Below are positions 51,603 to 60,323 of a stretch of DNA of 64,000 nucleotides, piece by piece; within the stretch, counting starts at the first letter, position 1, and each line of letters opens with the position of its first letter. The stretch is taken from contig NZ_CAMLDD010000008.1 of assembly GCF_946478785.1 (NCBI RefSeq), positions 176,517 through 240,516 of the forward strand, read 5' to 3'. The translations under genes and the position numbers were made by a program. The stretch is from an uncultured Flavobacterium sp. (GTDB lineage: Bacteria; Bacteroidota; Bacteroidia; Flavobacteriales; Flavobacteriaceae). The notes under the pieces were generated by a model that had not been told where the DNA came from, made no database searches, and was given only the letters and a program-made list of their open reading frames with translations.

Positions 51603-52439
51603 CTACAAATCTCTCTTTTTTAATAATTTGTATGAGAAATAAACGAATAAAAATGTCCAGACTAATACTATTAAAACAGAAAAATAATCAACACTATAAT
51701 CTTTCGTTCCTGCAACCCCTATTTGATTCCCGATTGTTTTTATAACAGATAATCTTGTGAATGGTTCAATAATTAAATTTGACATCGCTTCTAAAGGAAA
51801 AAACTTCATAATAGTATAGCCGATAGTGCTTTCCGGGAAAATTTTGAATACTAAAAGGCCTTTTGCAATTCCTTCTAAAATACTCCAGACTAAAAGAAAC
51901 CCTAATGCAAAAGCCGATCGTTTTACTAAAATCCCCAAAAACAAACAGAAAGAAAAGAAACCAGTCAGTTTTACAAAAAAAGCTAACAGATAATCCAAAT
52001 CGGTAAAGATAATTCCGAATTCGGTGTAAGATGAAAAGCAAAGTCCTAAAATCAAACTCATCACAAAAACGAAAATTGTAGAACATAAAGCAAAAACAAC
52101 AACCGTAAAGAATTTAGACAATACAAATTCCTTTTTGCTCAAACCATCAATTAAATTTTGCTTTAAAGTACCGTAACTATATTCATTTGCCATCATAGAA
52201 ACGATTACAATAGCAAGGAAGAATTTCAACCATGCCGCCACATAAGTATTGAAATGCCAAATAAACGGAAAATTAAAAATCCCCATTTCAGCTAAATGAA
52301 ATTTAAAAACTCCCAAATCAAATTTTATCGAAGCTATTAAGGCGATAAAAGAAAGTAAAATGAAATAAGTAAGTGTCAATACTTTACTGGCTTTATTTTT
52401 CCAGATTTTTTGTAATTCTATAGAGATAAGTCTGTTCAT
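51603..52439 (-). CDS. ABC-2 type transporter permease
   Basis: A 278-residue permease with six predicted helices. It has no enzyme motif; the start LISIELQKIWKNKASKVLTLTYFILL with a charged juxtamembrane stretch resembles BcrB/NatB-type permeases, and MANEYSYGTLKQNLIDGLSKKEFVLSK in the first third is a common signature of ABC-2 permeases of the exporter class. The ATP-binding gene is 2 bases upstream on the same strand. The pair is a simple two-component exporter; its cargo, such as a drug, lipid or peptide, is not known. Confidence 0.85.
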   Translation of the reverse strand: MNRLISIELQKIWKNKASKVLTLTYFILLSFIALIASIKFDLGVFKFHLAEMGIFNFPFIWHFNTYVAAWLKFFLAIVIVSMMANEYSYGTLKQNLIDGLSKKEFVLSKFFTVVVFALCSTIFVFVMSLILGLCFSSYTEFGIIFTDLDYLLAFFVKLTGFFSFCLFLGILVKRSAFALGFLLVWSILEGIAKGLLVFKIFPESTIGYTIMKFFPLEAMSNLIIEPFTRLSVIKTIGNQIGVAGTKDYSVDYFSVLIVLVWTFLFVYFSYKLLKKRDL

Positions 52440-52441
52440 GG

Positions 52442-53353
52442 TTAGTTATTTTGAACGCTGGCGTTTTTGGTTAATTCTAAAAATTGAGCTTCTAAGCTAT
52501 TTTTACGTTTTACTAAATGACTTAACGCAATGTTTTTTGAAAATAGAAATTTATTTAAGTCAGAAGCAGATAATTCTGATTTTAAGTAAACCAAAATTTT
52601 ACCTTCCTCTTCAGTCATTCTGTCAATTGCCGGGTGTTCAATTAAAATAGATTTCAAAGTTTCATTGTCATCCGATTGGACTTCGAAAAAACCTTCATTC
52701 GCTGACATTCCATCCACAGAACCTGAGTATAACATTTCTCCTTTTCGTAAAACAACTACATGCGAACAAACTTTTTCGACTTCATCCAATAAATGCGAAG
52801 CCAGCAAAATAGTCGTGCCCTGCGAGGCAATTTTTCTAATAATATCACGAATCTGATGAATTCCCTGTGGATCCAATCCATTTGTGGGCTCATCCAGAAT
52901 TAGAATTTCAGGATCATTTAAAAGCGCCGAAGCAATTGCCAGACGCTGTTTCATTCCTAACGAAAAAGTACTGAACTTACTATCCTTTCTTTCTGTAAGA
53001 CCAACCAAATCAAGCTTTTCATTTATTTTAGAATAATCAATACTTTTAATTTTACAAACCAGCTTCAGGTTTTCTTCAGCCGTCATGTAAGGATAAAAAT
53101 TAGGGCGTTCTATAATTGCTCCAACTTTTTTCAAGGCTTCATGCGTTTCCATTTTGCCGCCAAACCAACTATAATTACCTGATGTTCGATTTACAACATT
53201 CAGTACAATTCCTAATGTAGTTGATTTTCCGCTTCCGTTTGGTCCTAATATACCATAAACGCGTCCTTTTTGTATTTCAAAAGATATATTTTTCAGGGCC
53301 TGAATTCGCCCATATCTTTTGTGAAGATTCTCAATTGTAAGTATGGTTTCCAA
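52442..53353 (-). CDS. ABC transporter ATP-binding protein
   Basis: A 303-residue ATPase. Walker A is GPNGSGKSTTLG (about 37-48), the signature is FSLGMKQRLAIAS (about 132-144), Walker B with the catalytic Glu is ILILDEPTNGLDPQG, and the switch His is in LLASHLLDEVEK. The C-terminal 80 residues resemble those of BcrA/CcmA-type proteins. The start is TTG at 53353, with no ATG until residue 67 or so. The permease gene follows at a distance of 2 bases. It drives export by the permease at 51603-52439. Confidence 0.93.
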   Translation of the reverse strand: METILTIENLHKRYGRIQALKNISFEIQKGRVYGILGPNGSGKSTTLGIVLNVVNRTSGNYSWFGGKMETHEALKKVGAIIERPNFYPYMTAEENLKLVCKIKSIDYSKINEKLDLVGLTERKDSKFSTFSLGMKQRLAIASALLNDPEILILDEPTNGLDPQGIHQIRDIIRKIASQGTTILLASHLLDEVEKVCSHVVVLRKGEMLYSGSVDGMSANEGFFEVQSDDNETLKSILIEHPAIDRMTEEEGKILVYLKSELSASDLNKFLFSKNIALSHLVKRKNSLEAQFLELTKNASVQNN

Positions 53354-53425
53354 ATTTATTTCGGTTTTAGTTTTTTAGTAAGACGTTTCAACTTGCTTTT
53401 TGTTACTCCTAAATATAAATTAATG

Positions 53426-53433
53426 TAAATTTG
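53426..53433 (+). promoter_or_regulatory. Predicted -7 box of the gene at 53452
   Basis: TAAATTTG fits TAnnTTTG, 18 bases before the ATG. A TTG at 53400-53402 is 23 bases upstream of the box. Confidence 0.5.
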
Positions 53434-53451
53434 CATATAAAGATATTGAAA

Positions 53452-54504
53452 ATGAGCGAGCCATTAATGCTGTTAAAAAAACCTTCTTACCCTTTAACAC
53501 CATCACTTTTAAATTATTTAGAACGATACGAGAGAATATCAAAAGTTTCTGTGTTTTATGATGATTTATTACGCTTTTCAGGTTCAATAAATGTTTACGA
53601 TAAAAACGATGTCGACACCTTATGGATTAGGGTTTACTATAATGAATTTGAAAGAAATGAAATAGATCTGAACCTTAAAAAAATCTATTCTCTTTTACAT
53701 TCTGATGGAAATAGCGAAATTATTCAATTCCTTAATATTGATGCCATTGACTACTGTACTTTTGGAAATTCGAAACCTTTCCGGATAAAAGTCAGAAACA
53801 TCCTCAATGATAATTACGTTCACTTTTACATCAAAAAAGCTGATGCTTCCAGAATTTACGGACTCGAATTAGAAGATATTTTATCTCCTGACAAAATCAA
53901 CTTTTTGGTTTACAACGATACTTTAATAGAAGAACATATTATTGGGATTCCGGGCGATGTTTTCATGGATAGCCTACTGGATTCCTGTACCGAAACGGAA
54001 AAGTCACAAATTGCAAAAGAGTTCGTGAAATTTAATGAACGCTGTATGATCAGGCTTTTAGGCGATATGCGTGCTTATAATTATGTAATTGTACCTATTC
54101 ACGATTTTGACCAGGTAGTTTATAAAATTCGTCCAATTGATTTTGACCAGCAATGTTATGAAGGCAATTTTAAAGTATATCGCCCCCAGTTTTTCAAGGA
54201 AAATTATCCGATGATAAAACTGATTAAGGAAAAATTGGAAGAACGTTCTATTTTTCAATATAAAGATGAAGAGCGTGCCATTTTGGCAAAACGTATTCAT
54301 TCAGCCGAAAACAGAATTAAAAAGCTTTTAAATATAATGTGTCATGATACCATATCTACTGAGGAACATTTGAATCAGCTAAAAATGGAATTGTACCGTT
54401 ATACCAATGATATGAAATTTAAAAATGCTAAATCTATGGGGCATATTATGTTTGCTGCCTTTGAATTTATTACACGCAACTTTAAAAACACCAATTTGAT
54501 TTAG
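53452..54504 (+). CDS. Conserved Bacteroidota protein of unknown function
   Basis: A 350-residue soluble protein from the ATG at 53452 (MSEPLMLLKKPSYPLTPSLL); an upstream TTG frame would start inside the promoter. It has no signal peptide and no membrane helix. Recognisable but unassigned features are a long helical C-terminus (RAILAKRIHSAENRIKKLLNIM) and a stretch YKIRPIDFDQQCYEGNFKVYRPQFFKENYP that resembles a phosphotransferase-like or kinase-like ending (IDFDQ). I do not recognise the family. It is monocistronic and convergent with no neighbour that explains it. Confidence 0.7.
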   Translation: MSEPLMLLKKPSYPLTPSLLNYLERYERISKVSVFYDDLLRFSGSINVYDKNDVDTLWIRVYYNEFERNEIDLNLKKIYSLLHSDGNSEIIQFLNIDAIDYCTFGNSKPFRIKVRNILNDNYVHFYIKKADASRIYGLELEDILSPDKINFLVYNDTLIEEHIIGIPGDVFMDSLLDSCTETEKSQIAKEFVKFNERCMIRLLGDMRAYNYVIVPIHDFDQVVYKIRPIDFDQQCYEGNFKVYRPQFFKENYPMIKLIKEKLEERSIFQYKDEERAILAKRIHSAENRIKKLLNIMCHDTISTEEHLNQLKMELYRYTNDMKFKNAKSMGHIMFAAFEFITRNFKNTNLI

Positions 54505-54598
54505 ATTTTTCCCATAAGTGATTCAAGGGAATTTAAGAATTAAAAACTTTATGAATTATTTACTGCTATGTTATTTAAAATAAAAAAAAACAAATCTT

Positions 54599-55459
54599 AT
54601 GAAAAAGCCTTTGTTAATCGCAACTTCTCTAGTTTTACTGGCTTGTCAACAGCAATCAAATAGCGATTTAAAAACACTTTATTCGCTTCCAAAAAAGCTT
54701 AAGGAAGTTTCAGGAATCACTTACTTTCCAGAAACAAATCTGATTTATACTTTGGAAGACAGTGGAAACAAGAATGAAATTTATGCCCTAAATTCAGAAG
54801 GAAAATTAGAAAAAACTATCGCCATTACTAATGCTCAAAATGTAGATTGGGAAGACATTACAAAAGACAAAGAAGGAAATATCTATATTGGTGATTTTGG
54901 CAATAACGACAATGAGCGTCAGGATTTGTGTATTTACAAAGTAGCCAAAGAAGAATTAAATAAAGAAAATACAGTTTCAGAATATAAAATTTCTTTTTCA
55001 TATCCTGAACAGACTGAATTTCCTCCAAAGAAAAAAGAATTATTCTATGATGTCGAAGGCTTTTTTGAACACCAAAATTATTTTTATCTTTTTACAAAAA
55101 ACCGAAGCAAAGATTTTGACGGAACTGCTTTTATTTACAAAATATTAAATGCACCCGGAACTCAAAAAGCTGTCAAAATAGGCGAATTTAAAACTTGTGA
55201 TAATTACAATCATTGTGTTTTGACAAGTGCAACCATTAGTCCTGATGGAAAAAAAGTCGTTTTACTAAGTCATGATAAAATTGTTTTATTTAAAGATTTC
55301 AACGGAAACTCTTTTAACAAGGGTACTCAAACCGAAATTAACTTAAATCATTTTTCGCAAAAAGAGGCTATTGTTTTTAAAGACGATAACACCTTGTTAA
55401 TTGCTGATGAAAAAACAAATAAGGTTGGTGGTAACGTTTATGAATTTGAAATAAAGTAG
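54599..55459 (+). CDS. Lipoprotein with beta-propeller-like repeats (SdiA-regulated-like)
   Basis: A 286-residue protein. The N-terminus ends LVLLACQQQ, a lipobox with Cys at about residue 16. The mature part shows blades of the type ISGITYFPETNLIYTLEDSGNKNEIYALNSEGKLEKTI and DWEDITKDKEGNIYIGDFGNNDNER, resembling SdiA-regulated or esterase-like phytase-type propellers with Asp/Asn-rich loops. No enzymatic residue was identified. It lies 94 bases after the preceding gene on the same strand. It is probably anchored to the outer membrane, facing the periplasm or surface. Confidence 0.75.
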   Translation: MKKPLLIATSLVLLACQQQSNSDLKTLYSLPKKLKEVSGITYFPETNLIYTLEDSGNKNEIYALNSEGKLEKTIAITNAQNVDWEDITKDKEGNIYIGDFGNNDNERQDLCIYKVAKEELNKENTVSEYKISFSYPEQTEFPPKKKELFYDVEGFFEHQNYFYLFTKNRSKDFDGTAFIYKILNAPGTQKAVKIGEFKTCDNYNHCVLTSATISPDGKKVVLLSHDKIVLFKDFNGNSFNKGTQTEINLNHFSQKEAIVFKDDNTLLIADEKTNKVGGNVYEFEIK

Positions 55460-55518
55460 TTTTTTACTTATATTTTTATTTATTTTGCCATTCTCCAATA
55501 CTATTTGGAAATTGAGCT

Positions 55519-56544
55519 ATGAAAAAAATCAGGTCTGTTATCGTATCACTTTTTTTATCCTTTGTGTCCTTTTCCCAAAGTGGCAGCATAATTAATAATC
55601 AAGCCACACACTTTAACATCAAAAACAATGACGATAGCATAGATTTTATTGTGATTGATACTCTATTAAATACAAAAAAGCCAATTTTTTTATTTTGTCA
55701 GGGCTCAATGCCAATACCTCTTTTTATAAAACCTGAAAAAGAACCTATGTGGATGATCGGTGGAGGAATTACAAATTTCAATATTGAAGAAATAAAAAAA
55801 AAATATCATTTAGTCGTGATCTCAATGCCAAAAACTCCAATGATAGTTGAAGAGAAAAAACTTAATGAATCCTATTGCTATATTCCAAATTCTGAAGCTC
55901 CTGAAAAACTGGATAAGGAATATATAAAATCAGATTATTTGGAAATGTATCGAAATCGTGCTAACACAGTGATTAAGTACTTACAAAAACAAAAATGGGC
56001 AGATAAATCAAAACTAATTATAGCAGGACATTCACAAGGTTCAAAAGTTGCTACTGCTGTTACAATTTCTAATAAGAACGTAGCTCATCTAGGATTGTTT
56101 AGTGCTAATCCATTTGGTAGAGTGGATCAATTCATAAGAAAATATAGAAAAGAAGCAGAAACTAAAAAAATCACCTGGCAAGAAGCGGATGAAAAAATCA
56201 ATGAGGAATATCAAATACTAAAAAATGCTTATAACAATGATTCAATAAAAAAAAATCCTTCATTATTATCGTGGAAATCCTTTTCAAGACCTCAGGTAAA
56301 TGATTGGTTAAAAATAAAAATCCCAACTTATTTAGCATATAGCACAAACGATATTGCTTCAGATCTTTGTGATTTGGTTCCGATATTTTACATCCAGAAT
56401 TCTAAAAATAATCTAACTTATAGACGATATTTAAACTTAAACCATAACTTTTTGGAAATAAATGATGACGAAAGCACTAATTATGATAAAGAACATTGGC
56501 CTGAAGTAATGAGCGATTTTGTAAAGTGGACTTTACAAAAATAA
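55519..56544 (+). CDS. Secreted alpha/beta-hydrolase-like protein
   Basis: A 341-residue protein with a signal peptide ending SFVSFSQ. The nucleophile elbow is IIAGHSQGSKVAT (around 170-182), and a late His is in LNLNHNFLEI with an Asp in AYSTNDIASDL; these could form the catalytic triad. The substrate is unknown; possibly an esterase, peptidase or acyl hydrolase acting in the periplasm. The gene is 59 bases after the lipoprotein gene and convergent with the large gene at 56562-60296, 17 bases away. Confidence 0.8.
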   Translation: MKKIRSVIVSLFLSFVSFSQSGSIINNQATHFNIKNNDDSIDFIVIDTLLNTKKPIFLFCQGSMPIPLFIKPEKEPMWMIGGGITNFNIEEIKKKYHLVVISMPKTPMIVEEKKLNESYCYIPNSEAPEKLDKEYIKSDYLEMYRNRANTVIKYLQKQKWADKSKLIIAGHSQGSKVATAVTISNKNVAHLGLFSANPFGRVDQFIRKYRKEAETKKITWQEADEKINEEYQILKNAYNNDSIKKNPSLLSWKSFSRPQVNDWLKIKIPTYLAYSTNDIASDLCDLVPIFYIQNSKNNLTYRRYLNLNHNFLEINDDESTNYDKEHWPEVMSDFVKWTLQK

Positions 56545-56561
56545 ATATTTAAATTTGTAGC

Positions 56562-59500
56562 TTAAAAACTATAAGCAGCTCCTAAAACAACCCTTCCTCT
56601 TTCATCCGGGGATTGGAAATAGGATACCCTTGCCGTGATTAAATTTATTCCGTTAAGCCATATTCCGCCACCAAAATCATTATGCCATTTTTTTGAATTT
56701 TCGCCATCCAGCCAAATACGACCATAATCAAAACCTGCGAGAATTCCATACGTTAGCGGAATAATTGATTTACGAATTTTTCCAATAGTATAACGCAAAT
56801 CACTGCTTTGAGAGTAAGAGGTATTTCCTAAAAATCGCTCGGTTCTGTACCCGCGTAAATCATTATCTCCTCCTAAAGTTACTCCCTGATAAAATTCGTA
56901 ATTATTATTCAAAATCGCTTTTGTTTTGAATAAAGTGGCAAAAACTAATTTTCCTTGTGAATCGATTTTGTGTACAAAACTTAAATTACTTTCAATAGTC
57001 GGAAAATTTTGTTTGGTATTATCCAAATTTGTTAGCCAGCTGCCTGAAATCATAAAGCCCATTCCTAAAGAAGGTTTTGAAGCAAAATCTGCATTTTTAA
57101 AAGTGTATTTTATTGTTGCACCTCCATAATACTGATTTTCAAAAACTTCAGGATTTATTATTCCCGCAGTATTAATAAAACGTCCCTCAGTATTCTCAAC
57201 TTGCATCTTTTCAAATACTGGCTGAAAGCTCATCTCACTTCCGTAACGACCAACATTTCTCACAGCTGGTGCAATTCTCAATTTCTCGATACGAACGCGA
57301 TTATAGTCCATTCCTACATCCCGATCATCATTTATGGTCTCATTACCATATCCAAAATAATTGATTGCGAAATTAGGTGTCGTATATTTTGCTTCCACAT
57401 CAATTACCCAATTTCCCAGTAATCCCGGAAAATGAGAAGTATAATCTAACTCAAAACCTCCTGTTGCAAAATAATAATATCCATTTAAGACATGTCTTTG
57501 GGTATACGGGTTTTGTTTAAAATTATTAACTGTATAATTCAGATTGATTCCTAATTTCACTCCATCATCAGGATTATAGCCTGCTGTTGGCAAACCTGAA
57601 AAAACATTATATTTTGGCTTTTCAAAATTATACAAGTTCACGTCATAATCATCTGTAAGTACTTTTTGAGCTTTTTTATCAAGATTATAAGTATTGTTTT
57701 TTGATTTAAAATCGTAAATTCTCACTCTTTTACCATTATCAATAGCGTATAGATCATTGTTCTGACCACCAATTAACCGAATTAAAATTTTAGAATTATA
57801 CATTCCTTTCACTTCATAAATATCATCATCATCTAAACCGTAGATCCACAGATTTTTAGTGGTTTTATCATTATAAACTTTCGTGTAAAGTAATTCTTCT
57901 CCATTTTTTTTAATACGATAAACCTTGAGTTCAAGGCTTTTTTTTGCATTATGATTTACAACAAATTTATCTTTTTTGTCTGTTCCGGCTACCATTACAG
58001 TGCGGGAAAGAACATCAAAATAAACAGCGGCATATTTTTGAAGTTCCTTTTTTCTATTTTTTAATTTTCTTTTAATGTCATCGATGGTTTCATCCTGAAC
58101 TTCTTTCGGCAGGCTTTTAAAAGCGTTATCAATATCAGCATCCGAAAGATGTTCCTGAATATATTTTGCCTGTGCAATCCAATCATTTTTATCAGAAACC
58201 CGAACAAAAGCCAGATCTAACGGATAAGGTTCGCGATTAAGCCATTTTACATTATCTATTTTGTTTTTAAAACTTCTCATATGCCGCAACGCAGGAATGT
58301 TCATTAATAAAGAAAGTAAAGTACCATCGTATTTTGCAAAAGCCTGATCACGATCACGCGGTATTGGTTTATAAACGATTTTATTCCCTTCTTTATATTC
58401 TCCCCAGCGCCACTGATCTTCATGCCTGTCCCAATCACCAATGAGCATATCAAACAATCGGGCTTTCATATATTCTTTTTCATCAACACTATATTTTTCA
58501 TCCTTATGGAGATTCTTCATCATATCATCTGTACTGATAATATCATTTGGTTTTCCAAAACTGTGGGCATCTTTTTGATTATCTGCCGGTCGTTCTTCCA
58601 CCATATATAATGCATCTCCAAAATTCGAATTGAATTCTTTTAGGGTATTGTGTTTCGGAATATAATACAAAACCGGATTAGTATGAGATAGTCCTAATTT
58701 ATCAGCCATAAATCCTACAGAAAAAGGCGCATACGGATGTGCTGTCGTGTAAAAATCAAGCAGAAAATCCTCAGCATAAGTGTCCTTAAAATCTGTCTCT
58801 ACATATTGGTCCTTAAATGCGACTGATTGAAGAAATTGAGTGGCGCTCTTTTTTAAGGCACGCATAACATATTCCCTTTTTTTAGAATCAACTACTCTTA
58901 ATGACATTGATTGATGCCCCCCTCCTTCTCTTATGGGTTTCAAACCACCCAAGAGTGTGTCAAGAGTTGCTGTTTTTGCTTCGATAGGCAAACTGTAATA
59001 TTTTCGATAATGATTTCCAAAAAGAAATTTATGAAAACGGCTCTTTTGGGTCATTTCTTGTGTATAAATAGAAGTCGAAATAGTTTTAGGAAAATCATCA
59101 GGAGAATTTTTAGCCCAGTTAAACTCCTTTGCTTTTATAATTTCACGTTCAAAAAGCAATTTTTCCTTATTATTTTCATTCCCAAAAAAAGTCACCTTTG
59201 CATCTCCGCTCTTAAACAAAGTTAATATTGCATACCCATTGCCTCCATAGGAGAAATCATTTGGGTTAATAGCCCTTGCCGCTTCTGATTTTGATCCTGC
59301 ACCACTAATGATCTGATTGATATTTTCGTTATTTATGAATTGCAAATTATGGTCGTGCCCGGAAACCACAATAACATTTTTTTGTCCCTGAATAAGTGCT
59401 TTTATTCTTTTGGCATAAATAGTATATTGCTTATTTTGAATATCCTGTGGACTAATTCCTGAAGTTTTTCTAACAAAATTAATCATCGATCCAATGATTG

Positions 59501-60296
59501 GAAGCGGTATTTTATTTTCCAGCGGAAATAACTGTTTTTCTAGTGAAAACTGTCCCCCATGCGTACCATTACTCATTAAAGGATGATGAATCGCGACTAC
59601 TATTGTTTTTTCCTGATTTTTATTTAGAATATTTTCAAGTTCATCAAAAAAGTCTTCACGCGTCTTGATGTCGCAATTATCGTTTATAGTAGGATGATCA
59701 TTCCAGTCTTCTAAAAACCACTCGCTGTCAATAGTAACCAAAGAAGTAATACTATCCATTTTCACCTCTTCAATTGGACAATTTTTTCTTGGCAAAAAAG
59801 CCTTTTTATCATTAAGATATTTCGTTACAAAATCAGACTGGCTTTCTAATCCTTTGGTACCATTATACCAGTCGTGATTTCCTGGAATAAAAATGGTTTT
59901 CCCTTTAAATCCTTTAGTCAGTTTAAGCTGATTAGTAAGTTTTGTTTCGGCAGCCTTTACTTCAGAAGCCTTATCATTAGCCGGAAAACCTTGAGGATAA
60001 ATATTATCCCCTAAAAATAGCAATGTAGACCTTTTATTCGCTTTTTTTAATTTATTATGTAATAATTCCAAAGTTTGCTGTGCTTTTTCTTCGTCTGCAT
60101 TTCCTGCATCTCCTACTAAATAAAAAGTATGTGCAATTTTTATAGTGTCAGTTGCATTTTCGTTTTCGTTGGCACTTACATTTTTTCCAAATTGTGCATG
60201 CCGTGTAGCGCACGAAGAGATCAAACACAAAAGTAAAAATGATACAATTTGGCTTTTAATCCTGACAATAAAATCATTATCCAGAAACAATTTCAT
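56562..60296 (-). CDS. Lipoprotein fusion: metallophosphoesterase, kinase-like region, BamA-like beta-barrel
   Basis: A 1244-residue protein. The lipobox is LISSC with Cys29. A calcineurin-like phosphoesterase occupies about 50-390: Asp63 (VGDAGN), Asp97 (LGDNIY), PGNHD with Asn140/His141, His237/238 (AIHHPL) and GHDH at 313-316. The middle (about 450-760) has LLGGLKPIREGGGHQSMSLRV, YVMRALKK, then GDWDRHEDQW (620-629) and PRDRDQAF (646-653). This pair resembles the catalytic and metal loops of atypical kinases (HipA, Fam20, CotH). From about 890 on, strands such as VLNGYYYFATGGFELDY and LGGDNDLRGYR look like a surface-antigen (BamA-type) outer-membrane barrel. Function unknown. Confidence 0.8.
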   Translation of the reverse strand: MKLFLDNDFIVRIKSQIVSFLLLCLISSCATRHAQFGKNVSANENENATDTIKIAHTFYLVGDAGNADEEKAQQTLELLHNKLKKANKRSTLLFLGDNIYPQGFPANDKASEVKAAETKLTNQLKLTKGFKGKTIFIPGNHDWYNGTKGLESQSDFVTKYLNDKKAFLPRKNCPIEEVKMDSITSLVTIDSEWFLEDWNDHPTINDNCDIKTREDFFDELENILNKNQEKTIVVAIHHPLMSNGTHGGQFSLEKQLFPLENKIPLPIIGSMINFVRKTSGISPQDIQNKQYTIYAKRIKALIQGQKNVIVVSGHDHNLQFINNENINQIISGAGSKSEAARAINPNDFSYGGNGYAILTLFKSGDAKVTFFGNENNKEKLLFEREIIKAKEFNWAKNSPDDFPKTISTSIYTQEMTQKSRFHKFLFGNHYRKYYSLPIEAKTATLDTLLGGLKPIREGGGHQSMSLRVVDSKKREYVMRALKKSATQFLQSVAFKDQYVETDFKDTYAEDFLLDFYTTAHPYAPFSVGFMADKLGLSHTNPVLYYIPKHNTLKEFNSNFGDALYMVEERPADNQKDAHSFGKPNDIISTDDMMKNLHKDEKYSVDEKEYMKARLFDMLIGDWDRHEDQWRWGEYKEGNKIVYKPIPRDRDQAFAKYDGTLLSLLMNIPALRHMRSFKNKIDNVKWLNREPYPLDLAFVRVSDKNDWIAQAKYIQEHLSDADIDNAFKSLPKEVQDETIDDIKRKLKNRKKELQKYAAVYFDVLSRTVMVAGTDKKDKFVVNHNAKKSLELKVYRIKKNGEELLYTKVYNDKTTKNLWIYGLDDDDIYEVKGMYNSKILIRLIGGQNNDLYAIDNGKRVRIYDFKSKNNTYNLDKKAQKVLTDDYDVNLYNFEKPKYNVFSGLPTAGYNPDDGVKLGINLNYTVNNFKQNPYTQRHVLNGYYYFATGGFELDYTSHFPGLLGNWVIDVEAKYTTPNFAINYFGYGNETINDDRDVGMDYNRVRIEKLRIAPAVRNVGRYGSEMSFQPVFEKMQVENTEGRFINTAGIINPEVFENQYYGGATIKYTFKNADFASKPSLGMGFMISGSWLTNLDNTKQNFPTIESNLSFVHKIDSQGKLVFATLFKTKAILNNNYEFYQGVTLGGDNDLRGYRTERFLGNTSYSQSSDLRYTIGKIRKSIIPLTYGILAGFDYGRIWLDGENSKKWHNDFGGGIWLNGINLITARVSYFQSPDERGRVVLGAAYSF

Positions 60297-60323
60297 AATT
60301 TAGTGGTGTAAAAAATATTCTCA

